From: Sinotaia quadrata
Lineage: Eukaryota; Mollusca; Gastropoda; Architaenioglossa; Viviparidae
Length of the DNA: 64,000 bases
Direction of reading: 5' to 3'
Assembly (NCBI GenBank): GCA_028829895.1
Contig: CM054182.1
Coordinates: 1,389,001-1,453,000 of the forward strand
The notes below the pieces were generated by a model. The model was not told where the DNA came from and did no database searches. It worked only from the letters and a program-made list of their open reading frames with translations. A program made the translations under genes and the position numbers. How positions within the stretch are numbered: the first letter of the stretch is position 1; every line of letters starts with the position of its first letter. Shown one piece after another: positions 1 to 36,104 of the stretch.

Positions 1-1320
1 CATATTAGCATACGTAGGTCAAGTAAGTCCGAAGTCGGCCGCAAGTTCATAGAAGTTGAACATACGTAACAGTTTAATTTCAAACTGGATTCATATTGCG
101 ATTTATATTTCATTTCTTGAAAGTTTCTCAGTGTATTGTAAAGACATGCATTGTCACTTGAGCACTCTGTAGAAATCACAGGCAACAAAAAGAAATAATA
201 GACAGTAACTGTGCTGATATGCGATATAACAATTATATTATATTTTTTATTTTTATTATTTATTTTCATTTGTCCTTTTAATGATGGGTGCTGAATCGGA
301 TTAATTTTGAAGTAAAATGTCACTCACGATATCATCTACCACATTTGGGGAAGGACAAACCCTATACAAATCATGTTGACCCTTTTTTTATCATGAGACC
401 ATTTGATTCTTTCTATCTCATAATGTACCTTGTTCATACTGTCTGAACATAAATCGTTTGAACTAACTTTCTTAACAGATACTGCATTGATTCCAAGATC
501 ACTATCATAAACGGTAAATGAGAGAGCCATTTTCAGGTCTGACTCTATAATAAACTATCCATAAGTAAATGTTGTTGTTCATTTTTTATGTCTTCATTGT
601 TTATGTCATTATTTTTATTTGATCAGTGATGAATTGTTGTGTAGTGTGTCATTGATTGTTTTCTTAATAAATTCTATTTCTTTATTTGTCATCACCCTCA
701 ATCTGCATTATATTATAACAGGGTTAAAAGGTTAGAGTAGCTTACTCTAGAGAACTTACTAATTAATAATGGGGAGAGTGCAAGGGATATTTTTCCAGTC
801 CATCACCCGCAAGCTGAGAGGTGAAAATTATCACAGGTGTAGGAATGGTAATTGAAGAGGCCCTCTTGTAATAGTATATAAATACATGTTGCATATATTG
901 TAGAAGTAATCAAAACGTAGGAACTGACTATTTATTCAGAGAAGGAGAAACGGAATGATAAAGATCCCAGTGTATGAATCTCCTTGTAAACTTCTCTGAG
1001 ATCTTGTTTATATACTTATTTTACCTCTGCTGTAGAGAGAAGAAATAAATTTAACAAGAATTCATTTATGTGCTGATGACATGTTTATAATAGATATGTC
1101 CTTAACGTACAACAAGGAAAATTAGATTTTTCGTGATAAAATGTGTTTATATCTCTTTAAGTGTGGAAACATAACTGGTCATGTTCCAATGTAAAATGCG
1201 AGAAATTAATATGTTGTTTGATGTTTAATGCTCAGTGATTAATGAGTCATGTTGAATTATTTATATCTTATTTCTAATCTGTTTTGACTTAATTATTCGT
1301 ATTCAAACGAACATCAAACG
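1..1320. other. AT-rich noncoding DNA
   Basis: No open frame with recognisable protein content and no RNA gene is seen on either strand. The stretch is AT-rich with frequent stops. No cadherin exon motif (DxNDNxP, LDxE) occurs here or anywhere upstream of 10.9 kb. Confidence 0.5.
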
Positions 1321-1323
1321 TTT

Positions 1324-1540
1324 TGATTTATAAATAAGTATTCATTTCATGTAATGTTTTATAAATAAGTATTCATTTGACGCGAAAGCGGCGGAAGCCG
1401 GAAGCGTTCCCCACATTAACAACAAGTATTCATTTCATATAATGTTTTATAAAGAAGTATTCATTTCATATAATGTTTTATAAACAAGTATTCATTTCAT
1501 ATAATGTTTTATAAACAAGTATTCATTTCATATTATGTTG
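1324..1540. repeat. 31-bp minisatellite interrupted by a GC-rich insert
   Basis: About six copies of a unit containing AAGTATTCATTTCATATAAT. After the second copy the array is broken at about 1,379-1,425 by a GC-rich block beginning CGCGAAAGCGGCGGAAGCCG, after which the array resumes. The same GC-rich core recurs at 13,804-13,830 in unrelated surroundings. Confidence 0.8.
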
Positions 1541-1626
1541 GAAGTTTCACTTGTGATGTTTGAAATTTACTCCCGATAGGGCAGATGTTAAGATGATGGT
1601 TAACATCTCAAAATGGAGGTGGATAT

Positions 1627-3240
1627 GTCGTGGAGTAAATTTGCCTATCCTTATCTCTGAACTTAATTGTTATATAAATTATTAAATGTCACCGTGACCC
1701 GTCCTTGGACATTGCTTATGGTGGTAATATTTTAAGTGTTAGAGTTGGAGTAAACAACTCAGGTAAAGAATATGGTAGAACTTGTTGATACACTTCAAAC
1801 CATTTCCAATTAATGTGTAGTTTTTTTCTGACTAAATGTCTCATACTTGCTCATAACAACTTCATCCAATGGGGATGGACTGAAATTTACTATGGGGAAG
1901 AAGTTTCTTTATTCTAATCACTTTGATTTGGACATAACTCGAGTCCAGTCATAAAGGCGATCATTAGCTTATAGTAAGTTAACTGACTGATGAAGGAATG
2001 GATTTAGAAATATTTCGCACGTTTGCTTTTGATCTTTTACTTGAATTGGAGAGCGCTTTATGTAATTGAACGATTATTCACTAATTTGATTACGTTCTGC
2101 ATTATACTGGTGAATTTTGATCGATGCTATATTTCTTGTGTTGTGTGTGTATATAGAGTTAATGTATTGTCTTACATGATTTGTAAGGTGAGAACGTGTG
2201 TGTGAAAGAGAAAGTATTTTAGAGATGAAATATACCGGAAATTTAGCACTGATTTGACTTTTGCAAAAAAGAGTGCACATATTTTTTATTTCGTAGCCAT
2301 GTTACGGCTTTAGACTACTGAACTCTACCAGATCACATTGGTGTGTGTATCCAGCATTATTATCGAACGTGTTGCTGTTAAGTTGATTCATGTGAACTCT
2401 GTTCGAGAGCCAATATGATGAAAATTGATGTTTGAGTTGGTCTCGAGAATTCACGAAAAATTTTTTAACATTCAACATTCCTTGTGGTTGCTAGAGTAGT
2501 ACACATGAAGATTCTAGAACACTCTGTGTGGTATTCTTTGATAGCACATTCGAAGTTCTGGAAGATTCTCTATGGTGTGGTTTGTGAGTGCATCGACGAT
2601 TCAGCAGTTGTGTAACACGCCTAGAAGTGGTACGTTGGACCGTCATCTAATAAGAAAGTGACTTGTTGTGTATGTGCCTAGAAGTGGTACGTTGGACCAT
2701 CATGTAAATAAGAAAGACAGTGACTTGTTGTGTATGTGCCTAGAAGTGGTACGTTGTACCGTCATCTAATAAGAAAGGCAATGACTTGTAAACTGCGCGA
2801 TTGTGAACACGAGCTAGTGACAGCTGCCATTATTGAAAAGTGTATACACATTGACTATAATTATCTCTCTACAACTCCACTTTCATTTCTATGACGAATT
2901 ATCTCTATGAACGTGATTATATATTTATATATATTTATTAATTTATATTAAATAATTAAATTAAATTAAATTAAATTAATGTATTAATTTATATTAGTAA
3001 TTAATATTTTATTAATCATTTAGTAAGAAGTTTCCACATGCAGAAACATTATGCGGTAAGTAACACGTGTATATTTTTGTGTAAAGAGTAGAGTTTTATG
3101 ACACTCTTAAAATCCGCCAAGTGAGAGACCTGTTGGTCTCGCGGGAGACTATTATTAATGACTATGAATTAAGATTCTTGATTCCTTGTAATTAGTTCTG
3201 TGTTATTAATTAATAAATAATAACCATAACGAGTGAAGGG
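1627..3240 (+). repeat. Dispersed repeat family, near-full copy 1
   Basis: About 1.6 kb that is recognisably similar (my estimate, 70-80 percent in blocks) to 31,880-33,560 and, in part, to 42,360-43,190 on the + strand and to 49,690-50,910 on the - strand. Shared landmarks are a TATATAAATT block near 1,670, TCTACCAGATCACATTGGTG near 2,325, a GAGAATTCACGAAAA block near 2,445, TCCGCCAAGTGAGAGA near 3,113 and TAATTAGTT plus TTAATTAATAAATAATAACC near 3,190-3,225. The family runs from about TGT to a GTCACA-like end, which would suit a long LTR, but no protein or primer-binding site is visible, so its class is open. Confidence 0.65.
2620..2790. repeat. Three tandem copies of a segment inside the dispersed repeat
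   Basis: GCCTAGAAGTGGTACGTTG followed by a CATCTAATAAGAAAG-type tail occurs three times in a row. The related copy at about 42,980 has it only once, so the amplification is specific to this copy. Confidence 0.8.
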
Positions 3241-4070
3241 TGCCCAGAGAGGTGTCACACAATCTCTTACTAAAGTCTAAGATAAAGCAGTCTCTTATTT
3301 TGTATCTAAGGTAAAACAGTTCTGATGTCTTTCGGACCTTTGTAGTACAAAAGGAAGAATAACTCAGCACCACATTAGAGTTATCTAGAAACATATAAAC
3401 TCGACATCGGCCGATATTTCTTATACATTGTGCAGTTATCTTCTTGAGTTAGTGGGACACACTAGACTGACTAGAGCGTTATTACCATCTAAGTGGGTCT
3501 GATGGGTCCTGCTAGTATGAACGGTGAGTGGAGAGAAGTTCGTACTAGTTCGTTTTCCTAGAACCAATCTACAACGTCAGATGGTACCAAAAGTGCCCTG
3601 TCAGAGTAACTCGACCAATCGATTGGACCCAATTACTGACATTCCTGATAGTTTGTCGAATTCCTCGGGACCCAAACAATTATCTCGTATGAAGTAATAA
3701 AAAGCAACACTAAAACGCCGTCTAGACAGATTATACGACATATTGGACCCAGTGAGTGACGTCAAATAATCTAAACACAAACACGCGCGCATAAACCAAA
3801 AAGATCCCCAAGCACCTATCTAGACAATGTGTCTAATTCATTGGATCAGTAAATGATATAGATAATAAACAAAAAATCTCCAACAATATTCGTCCTTTCA
3901 GTGTGTGCATTATATTGAACCCCATCAATGACATTAGATGACGTCATGGAATATCCAAATCTTGTTCAGACAATTTGTTCACTTATTCAATCTACTGACG
4001 TCAGATAGGGTAAAAATAAACTGGTTAATTCAGCTTCTCTAATCCCAATTGGCTAATTTTAATTCGGTTT
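3241..4070. other. Noncoding DNA with three TGACGTCA palindromes
   Basis: No gene is recognised. The octamer TGACGTCA, the CREB/ATF consensus, is present at 3,757-3,764, 3,939-3,946 and 3,996-4,003. The surroundings look like a very degenerate repeat built on TTGGACCCAATNACTGAC, which may explain the clustering. Confidence 0.5.
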
Positions 4071-4074
4071 GTCC

Positions 4075-4225
4075 AATCCCATATGGCTAGTGTTAATTCA
4101 ATTTGTCCAATCCCATATGGCTAGTGTTAATTCAATTTGTCCAATCCCATATGGCTAGTGTTAATTCAATTTGTCCAATCCCATATGGCTAGTGTTAATT
4201 CAATTTGTCCAATCCCATATGGCTG
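4075..4225. repeat. 35-bp minisatellite, about 4.5 copies
   Basis: Nearly identical units containing TCCAATCCCATATGGCTAGT and TTAATTCAATTTG. A diverged half unit lies just upstream from about 4,040. Confidence 0.9.
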
Positions 4226-4229
4226 GTGT

Positions 4230-5475
4230 AAATACGCATAATATAAAACTAAATTCATTCCACCCCTTTACGTTCCCAAACATAAAATATAAACTTACAT
4301 GAAAAACAACAAACAAGGGATGGAAAAGGAAATTAAATTAGATTTTAAAGGATTTTTTTTTTAAAAGCAATATATGCGCGTGCAATTTAAAAATAAATGC
4401 AAGTAAATTGTATAAATTAGTGTTGTATAAAATAATACAACAGTATGGAAACTCTAAAGAGCCAATCACTGTTTAGGAGACTGCCTGCATTTTTTTCCTT
4501 TTCCTTTTTTATGACGTCTCAAGTATGTGACCACGTTAAATCAAGATCCTATTGTAAAATAAAAAATAACTTCATGACCCTAGCAGTGTCTGAAGTCAAT
4601 ATACGTATCAGAAGCCATTTGGGGAAAACAATCATGTTTAACATTAGTCACTAGCTCTGACAGTTGGTATTTGTTTAAGATCGTATTCGCCATAGGAGAG
4701 CTTGTCATTAAGTGTACTCTTCGTTCTTTGTATGCCACTCTGTCTCTCCACAAGCATAGTACAGGAAATTCTCTTTGGTTTATGAAAGGCGCAGTCTGGT
4801 CATAAGTATGTCATTTTGCATCAATTTGGAGAGAACTAATTTTATAAAATGTCCTTTTCACTAATTTGTTACAGATAAGCTCTTATTTATTTCAATGTTT
4901 GAATATAAGGCCCTGATGATGATTAACACCCCTGCACCTGGATTGTTAATGCGGCTTATGCATTTAATGAATATTTTTATAGTACTCCAACCTTCCTTAT
5001 TATCTTCTTTATCTTTTATATGCATCTATAGACCTAAACATGCCATAAGTTTTTATCTATGGAATAACTGATATATATTTAGAGTGTACTACTCATATAA
5101 GGCTTTCTTAAAGTAGCACAAACATTTCTTGAAACATGCACATATGTTGTCAGTCACGTGTTACTAAAGCTTGTGCAATCTCTCTTATTTTCATTATTTT
5201 TCTTTCAATACAGAATTTTATATTTTTTCAAATTCTGACACATTGCTTAAACCCTAAATTATATATTGATTGATTGACTGACTGATTAATGAGTGAATGA
5301 ATAACTGATTTATCGTTCATTATATTCTATGTCATTTATTTCATTAACTTTGCACATTTTAGAGGAATAAATAGAACAGTTGTTTCTGCAAACTCTAAAT
5401 TAGTCAGCTATAAAGCAGTCAGTCAAACAATGTAATCGGCAAACCAATCACTAAAATACGTTTATATAGAACTAC
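4230..5475. other. Noncoding DNA, nothing recognised
   Basis: AT-rich. Short open frames such as 4,445-4,654 have no recognisable domain or exon structure. Confidence 0.5.
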
Positions 5476-5479
5476 CACG

Positions 5480-5735
5480 ATTACTACTATAAGCGTCACC
5501 GTTTCGGCTCACTATTTTATCATTACTATAAACATCATCATCTCAACTCACTTTACGTCATTATTATAAACGTCACATTCTCCGCATTCTTTTCATCATT
5601 ATTATAAACGATACCATCTCTACTCACTTTTCGTCATCACTGTAAACGTCACCTTCTCCGCTTACTTTTCGTCATTACTAATAGTGTCATCGACGGCTCA
5701 CTTTTCGTCATTACTATAAACGTCAACATTTTGAC
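5480..5735. repeat. Degenerate minisatellite of about 40 bp
   Basis: About six diverged units of the form CATTACTATAAACGTCAC followed by TCTCCGCTCACTTTTCGT. Divergence between units is high, so the array is old. Confidence 0.8.
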
Positions 5736-5740
5736 TCACT

Positions 5741-6242
5741 TTCACTGGGATCCTCATTATATAAATAACAATGTGACTTCAGCGATAATGAAACTGCACG
5801 CCGTCAATACAGGTCACACAGTGTTATGTCCCCCGACTCAGAAAATGTTCCACAATAAATTTGCCTCAAGCAGTTTTAACAGCGCGAATGAAATAAAAAT
5901 AACATACTGTGGAGCAGTGGCAGAAAAGAAACATTTATAGAAGGACTATTCCTGGCTATGCTGACGATATAGTCTCCAGCAGCTTTCGCAAACAGAAATG
6001 AGAAAACGGTAGACATATCTTATCTAACGAAGTACACTAAAAAGTAACGTGGTTACAATGGAGGCTGGTGACCGGTGTTTATTGTAAAGTATGGCTGTCT
6101 GGAGTGTATTAAATGCCATGAAAATACAATAGTCTAGTTTATGGACTTACTGTGTTGTGCTTACGAGTATGTTCTATTTCTTACTAGTCCGACATTTTGT
6201 TTTAAAATTAAAGTTTAAAATAATAAGAAAGAAAACAACTAG

Positions 6243-6286
<44 letters not shown>

Positions 6287-7735
6287 GACTACCTGATATA
6301 AATGTCTTTAATGTCACCTACATAATGACGATAAAACAAACATCATTTTGTCTTTATTCATTTCTTTATTCGTCGTCATTTGTTTTTAATGACGGGATTC
6401 ATTCAGTTCACTTTGCATGTTGACTACGTCAAAGAGGAAACATTGTTCAAAACAGTGTTCAGACTGGCGACGCTTAAGAAGCACGATTGAATAAACATGC
6501 ATACTTTCTGAAGCGGATTGCTGAGATGTAATTGTAAATTACTGTGAGTGACATCAGACCCCGTTTTCCGTCACCATGCACGCCGGTAGGCTGTTGAAAC
6601 ACGCGAGATACCCAGCCTGCGAGGCGATTGTCGAATGTCTAACGTCTCCAAAGTTTATAACACGCCCGAGCCTCGTGTTGTATTTGTACCACAAAACGCA
6701 TATTATCAAATAAGGCCGTTGTTTGAGCCCAGGATGTTCTCACGGTGACCGGCAAGAAGATTGCTATTGTTCCTTAGTCCACAGAAACACTCGTGTACAT
6801 TCATTTATTTCGACACAAGAGGACATACGTCATTCAATAAGTGAGTTATGCATTTGCCATTCATTAATTCATTTGTTGATTCGTCACATCATTATATATG
6901 TGTATTAAAAGTTGTAGGTGAGTTGCCATTACTTTCCGTCTCCAAACTGTACATTAATACCCAATACCTTCGTTTAAGTCTACTTCTTCTCTAAGGAAAC
7001 CCAATGTTATCGGTGATTTAAACAGCCTTCTGTATTCCTGACGTCTTGCCCAAGTCTGCTCATAGGAAACCCAATGTTTTAAATTAAAATTACGAATAAT
7101 AAATGCACGAATGTGCGGCTGACAGGCGTGAGCACACAGACCAATATCACATTCTTATTTTCATCACGATCCCTCTACAGATCATCATTTAATGTGTGAA
7201 ACAAAATATAAAAGATACACGTCGAAATAGATGTGGGGTGGGGGGACAAATTTTGAATACTGTCATCTCTTTATTGAGGGAATGAAGAGCGTAACGTTTT
7301 AAAGGGAAAATATACGTATAAAAGTTTGGCATTGTAATGTTCAAGCACACAGAAATAGATGGACATTTTTTTTCTAAATCATAACATATTTTTTTATCTA
7401 TCCTTCCACTCTCCCCCCAATCCATCTCTTCTTATTAACGGGAAGCACGTGCATTGTAAAAGTGGAGCTTTAGAACTTTGAGTAATCAACCATAACACCT
7501 TTCTAACCCGTGGTTTTGCCACCAAGCGAACTGTAGAATATCAAAGTTAGGCCAGTTAGGGATGGGAGGGTGAACAACAGAGATGGGGAAGCAGTACAAC
7601 AAAACTCATTTTAGATTATTCGTCGCTGATTGATGCAGATGCAGAAACAAAACCAGTACTAATATTGTTGTTATTGTTTACGTGCGTTAGTGTATGTAGG
7701 CCTGTATCTTAAAGGGCGAGCTCGTCAATGACTCA
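5741..7735. other. Noncoding DNA with a (TA)n tract
   Basis: A perfect (TA)n microsatellite lies at about 6,246-6,284. A patch at 6,540-6,760 is clearly richer in G+C than its surroundings. It has no recognisable coding content and could be part of an old insertion or a regulatory segment. Confidence 0.45.
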
Positions 7736-7815
7736 TACATATTGACTTAGGATACTACACACTCATATTGACTTAGGATACTACACACTCATATTGACTT
7801 AGGATATTACACACA

Positions 7816-7870
<55 letters not shown>

Positions 7871-8000
7871 TAGGATATTACACACACACCACACACACAC
7901 ACACACATATTGACTTAGGATATTACACACGCACATACACACTGCCTTAGGATATTACACACGCACATACACACTGACTTAGGAAATTTCAATTTAGTTA
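7735..8000. repeat. Compound repeat: 26-bp units mixed with (CA)n
   Basis: Units containing ATTGACTTAGGATATTACAC alternate with (CA)n runs, the longest at about 7,815-7,863. The dinucleotide tract appears to have grown inside the minisatellite unit. Confidence 0.85.
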
Positions 8001-8077
8001 GGAGAAATAATCACTTCGTCAACTATCTGGTACAGACCTATAGTTTTTAAACAAAATATGTCTTGTACGTGCTCCGA

Positions 8078-8481
8078 GTCAATCTCTGGTATTCTTGCTT
8101 GCTGCACGCTGGGTTAAAGATATCAAACAACAGTCAATCTCTGGTATTCTTGCTTGCTGCACGCTGGGTTAATTTAAAGATATCAGACAACAGTCAATCT
8201 CTGATATGCTTGCTTGCTGCACGCTGGGTTAAAGATATCAGACAACAGTCAATCACTGGTATGCTTGCTTGCTGCACGCTGGGTTAATTTAAAGATATCA
8301 GACAACAGTCAATCACTGGTATGCTTGCTTGCTGCACGCTGGGTTAATTTAAAGATATCAGACAACAGTCAATCTCTGATATGCTTGCTTGCTGCACGCT
8401 GGGTTAAAGATATCAGACAACAGTCAATCACTGGTATGCTTGCTTGCTGCACGCTGGGTTAATTTAAAGATATCAGACAAC
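8078..8481. repeat. Minisatellite of alternating 54- and 60-bp units
   Basis: Seven units share GTCAATCTCTGGTATTCTTG, TGCTGCACGCTGGGTTAA and AGATATCAGACAAC. Some carry an extra TTTAAA-type 6 bp, giving two unit lengths. Both lengths are multiples of three, so open frames cross the array, but no other coding signal exists. Confidence 0.9.
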
Positions 8482-9339
8482 AATCACACAGATATCTGAG
8501 CACGTGTTTGGACTCTTTATGCACGTGTCCAGCTTGACCAGTGTGTCGCAGTCTCTGCAGCCTGACACTGCTATTTTATGACTTGGAGAAGTGCTGGAGA
8601 ATGCTGTCGTCCACCAACAAATGCTTTTCTTCTGCAGAAATCAGACACAACCCCAGCGCTATTGTACCAGAAAATATCACAAGGTTTTACTAACTTCTAA
8701 TTTATAGCAGGACTTTGGTGATAAAGGGAAAATTTTTTGTGTAATACACACATGAAAACTGATTGATAGTGCGACTCTATTGTTGGCCAGAAACAGCGCC
8801 AGTGATGCTTAACACGAGGCAAAATAAATAATTTCTTTAGTGCTGCTTGCAAGTGACATGAAATGATAAAATTCCATTGATTGGCGCTTTTCGGCGCTGT
8901 AAGACACGTGACAAAAATCTCAAAGATTTATGCTTTTCAGTACGGCTTGACACGTGACAAACATGCTACGAAATGCTCTAATCTCTCAGCGTGAACTTAG
9001 TTCTGATGGCAGGGGAATAATACTGTTCTAAACTTAGTTCTGATGGCAGGGGAATAATACTGTTCAAAAGCAAAATCGATCATGAGTGAAACTTAACTCA
9101 GTTAACAAAGGAAATAAATGTATTTTGTTAAGTGTTCGATGTCGATGATAGAAAAGCTGAAACTCACACCATACAACATCAACAGTCTGAGGCAATTGAT
9201 GCAAAAGAAACTCTGTAAACATAAGGGGAACAACTATGTTAGTAATCATAATATTTGATTCGCGGACGAAGTGTTGGACAGAGTTAAGTTTCCACAATGC
9301 TTATTGACCCCTATAGAAAATGGAGCCAACAGTGAACAC
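8482..9339. other. Noncoding DNA with a short direct repeat
   Basis: A 36-bp direct duplication containing AACTTAGTTCTGATGGCAGG lies at about 8,994-9,065. Nothing else is recognised. Confidence 0.6.
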
Positions 9340-9960
9340 TGTTATATGATGGGAAATTTACCCATATATTTTATATAAATTTTCATGACGTGTAATTTAA
9401 ATTGAACGCTAGTGTAATTGTGATGCTAGTAATGATGGAATTGGGGTGTGCTTACTCCAAGAACATGATTGAATTTTGCTTCCGGTTGCATATAGGAGCA
9501 GAAAGCTAAGTAAAGCAGAAAGAAACTACTCGGTTTCTGAAAAGGAATGCTTGGCAACTGTGTATGCAGTTTCTAGATTTCACCAGTACTTGTATGGTAG
9601 AAAGTTTATTCTGGAAACTGATCATGAGGCGTTATTATATCTAGCACAGGCACGCCATGTTTGTGCCCGCCTTATGCGATGGTTTTACAGGAGTACCTGA
9701 TGGTGATTAGATATATTTCAGGTAGCAAAAATGTTATTGCTGACTATCTAAGTCGGTGTGAGGTGAGGAATACCGACTGGTCACATTTATTTGGTGAATA
9801 GTGAAGTGGGAGAAGTGTTGTAAATAGAAAATTTATATTTTGTAACTAACTTGTTGAGCAAGTACAGTCTTAAGCATGGGGGGGGGTGTGTGTTATATGA
9901 TGAGAAATTTTCCCATGTAGTTTATATAAATTTTCATGATGTGTAATTTAAATTAAACAC
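9340..9960 (+). mobile_element. Remnant of an LTR retrotransposon (Ty3/Gypsy-like)
   Basis: A block of about 70 bp starting TGTTATATGATG occurs at 9,340-9,410 and again at 9,891-9,960. Between them is a broken RNase H sequence, and just before the second copy is a G-rich tract (about 9,876-9,889) that fits a polypurine tract. TG at the start of both blocks is the usual LTR end. I read it as an internally deleted element whose LTR starts are the two blocks. The 3' limit of the downstream LTR, possibly past 10.1 kb near CAATAAA, could not be fixed. Confidence 0.65.
9422..9801 (+). pseudogene. Broken retroelement RNase H domain
   Basis: The frame reads DASNDGIGVCLLQEHD, a TGA stop, then LPVAYRSRKLSKAERNYS, EKECLATVYAV, YLYGRKFILETDHEALLYL and ARLMRW. 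This is the RNase H region next to reverse transcriptase in Ty3/Gypsy pol, with the DxS, E and TDH acidic positions visible. After RLMRW near 9,690 a frameshift is needed, and the text continues LQEYLMVIRYISGSKNVIAD YLSRC to a TAG at 9,799-9,801. The in-frame stop at about 9,470 and the frameshift make it non-functional. No protease, integrase or main reverse transcriptase is left nearby. Confidence 0.85.
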
Positions 9961-10799
9961 TATTTGTAATTTGAATGACATGCAGATTGCATCATGCTTG
10001 TTTCAGAAGTGAAGTCCTGAACGAATGAGTCGTGCATGGTGGCAGATTTACTGACCATTTTTTAGTACTTGTGTCTGATAGGCGAATGAAGGTTTTGTTG
10101 TTTAAATTTGCGTGATCATGGCCAATAAACATAGCAAAGGATTAATGTGGCGTGTGTGTGTGTGTTTTGGGTATACAATGGGAAGCATTATTACTGGACC
10201 AGCAGAGGTGGTCGGAAGTTGTTACGAAAGTCATAATATTTTTAAATCTAGGTAACTGGCCAGATCGAAGGCGTGTCTAGAGGACACAGGTGTGATTTCA
10301 AGGGAAATAAAGGTGATAGCGAATTTTACCCTTTAATCTTTTTTTCAATTGTCTTTTGGGGTGAGCATTTGAGACTGGGTCCCTCCTATTTGGGTTGTAC
10401 ATGGAGCAGTAAACCCTGGCTTGATAAGGTAAAAACATATTTGTATTATGTGAATGGTTAGGTTTTATTATGGTGTTATATGCCATGTTTTATTTTGAAC
10501 ATGTCAACATTTCTTTCTTTCAGAGACCTATGCCAAACTTAGTATTTATTAATAGAGCAATTGACTGGACACTTAGACTCTGCAATTGCTTGAGTTTCAG
10601 GGTTTTGGATTTTATTTATGGTTTAATTTTTATTTTGGTTTCATCTTGATCTCTGATTTGGAATCTATTCACGATGTCTTTGACAGCGTGAAAAATGATT
10701 TATTACTTTGTGTCACTAACACGTGAACAAGAGTAATATTAAACGTTATCCTCAACAAATAACATTTCCTTTATTGTGCAGATTCAACATCATTAAAAA
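9961..10799. other. Noncoding DNA, possibly the rest of a 3' LTR
   Basis: No gene is recognised. A (TG)n run lies near 10,150. The sequence directly follows the second LTR-like block, so part of it may be LTR, but I found no second copy to compare. Confidence 0.35.
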
Positions 10800-10948
10800 T
10801 GGAAGGCTGAAAACAGTCAAGTAGGAGTCAACTTTCGCAGCTCAACTGTTCAGATAACGAACATCTTGCAAATATGTTATGCAGTTGACATCTATACTGT
10901 CTCAATCTGAACAAGTTCAATACATCATTGACTCCATAACTCTTCATG
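10800..10948 (+). promoter_or_regulatory. Leader/proximal upstream region of cadherin copy A
   Basis: This region aligns with 44,300-44,452 upstream of copy B: GCAGTTGACATCTATACT versus GCAGTCGACCTCTATACT, and ATAACTCTTCATGATG versus ATAGCTCTTCAAGATG immediately before the start codon. Similarity outside the coding exon suggests 5' untranslated and promoter sequence duplicated with the gene. I see no clear TATA box and cannot place the transcription start. Confidence 0.5.
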
Positions 10949-34729
<23,781 letters not shown>

Positions 34730-34746
<17 letters not shown>

Positions 34747-35145
34747 GTATGTTATTTACATTTGGAGACAATGATGGTATGTCATTTACATTTGTAAACA
34801 ATAGTGGATGTCATTTACATTTGTAAACAATAGTGGATGTCATTTACATTTGTAAACAATAGTGGATGTCATTTACATTTGTAAACAATAGTGGATGTCA
34901 TTTACATTTGGAAACAATAGTGGATGTCATTTACATTTGTAGACAATAATGGTATGTCATTTACATTAGGATACAATAATGGTATGTTATTTACATTTGG
35001 AGACAATGCTGGCATGTCATTTACATTTGTAAGCAATAGTGGATGTCATTTACATTTGTAAACAATAGTGGATGTCATTTACATTTGTAAACAATAGTGG
35101 ATGTCATTTACATTTGTATACAATGATGGTATGACATATAAACAC
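34730..35145. repeat. 29/30-bp minisatellite containing the exon 13 donor, about 13 copies
   Basis: Units of GACAATAATGGTATGTTATT plus TACATTTGGA. Copies at about 34,737, 34,767, 34,942, 34,972 and 35,119 keep a GGTATGT or GGTATGA donor-like core. The others read AGTGGATGTC, having lost the GT and one base. The array begins with the last bases of exon 13. Confidence 0.92.
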
Positions 35146-35792
35146 ATCTGTAGATCAACGCTTCCTTTAATATTTGTCCGTTGTGCGCGGAACGAGCGGT
35201 TGTTAGAGCTTGCTACCAAAACTGCTGCGCGGCATTTTTTAATGAGTTGCACGGCCACGCACCGTAGAGGGAACATTGCTGTAGACATTAACTGATCAAA
35301 CAGTTGTAATTAAAAGCATTATTAATTTTAACTATACTTTTGTCTAAACACATTAGCATTTACTAGATTTAGCTGCATCAAATAAATTAATATGATTTAT
35401 TTCTGAAAACAAAGATTATTTAAATGTAAATAGTAATACTATCCACTTATATCCAGCTAAATGCATATTGTTGTTTACATTATGTTCTTTTTTAAAAACT
35501 ACAAAAACTAAAGGACCGGAAAACTGACTTATGTTACATAGCTATCTGACTTTTTCACTTCTAGATTTGGTGATCAAACATTTCTAATCTAATATTCATT
35601 TAACTTATATCATTATGATATATATATTGTAAAGGAGTGCTCAAATACAAATGCTATTTGAATATATATTAATTAAGCATGTGCATTAAACGTAGCTCTG
35701 TATTTCACTTCTCTTTGCATTATTTTTACTATAAGTATTGAATAATTATAATGTAATATACAAAATAGTTTATAATATTTTAATAAAATTAT
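35146..35792. other. Downstream of copy A exon 13, nothing recognised
   Basis: A G+C-richer patch at 35,155-35,290 is open on both strands (about 64 and 69 codons), but I recognise neither product. No cadherin, membrane or cytoplasmic exon could be identified. Confidence 0.4.
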
Positions 35793-35793
35793 T

Positions 35794-35834
<41 letters not shown>

Positions 35835-35835
35835 T

Positions 35836-35925
<90 letters not shown>
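35793..35925. repeat. (GATA)n microsatellite
   Basis: About 33 near-perfect tetranucleotides with one GTTA interruption. Confidence 0.97.
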
Positions 35926-35926
<1 letters not shown>

Positions 35927-36104
35927 ATTGACATATTCAAGACAGACATACATGCACAGTAAAAAAAAACTATATATATACGATATCGATTAAACGATGA
36001 TAATGAAAGCGTGATGACACGACGCCGGTGATATAAATGAAATAGTTCTTTCATTATTAATTTCATCATTAGAGATATACCTCATTAATGTTGCAAATGG
36101 ATTG

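Noticed and set aside
8063..8462. Open frames of 74-82 codons
   Set aside because: They cross a minisatellite with units of 54 and 60 bp; no other coding evidence.
9476..9700. RNase H-like frame as an intact gene
   Set aside because: An in-frame TGA lies just upstream at about 9,470 and a frameshift near 9,690 is needed to continue. It is a broken retroelement piece.
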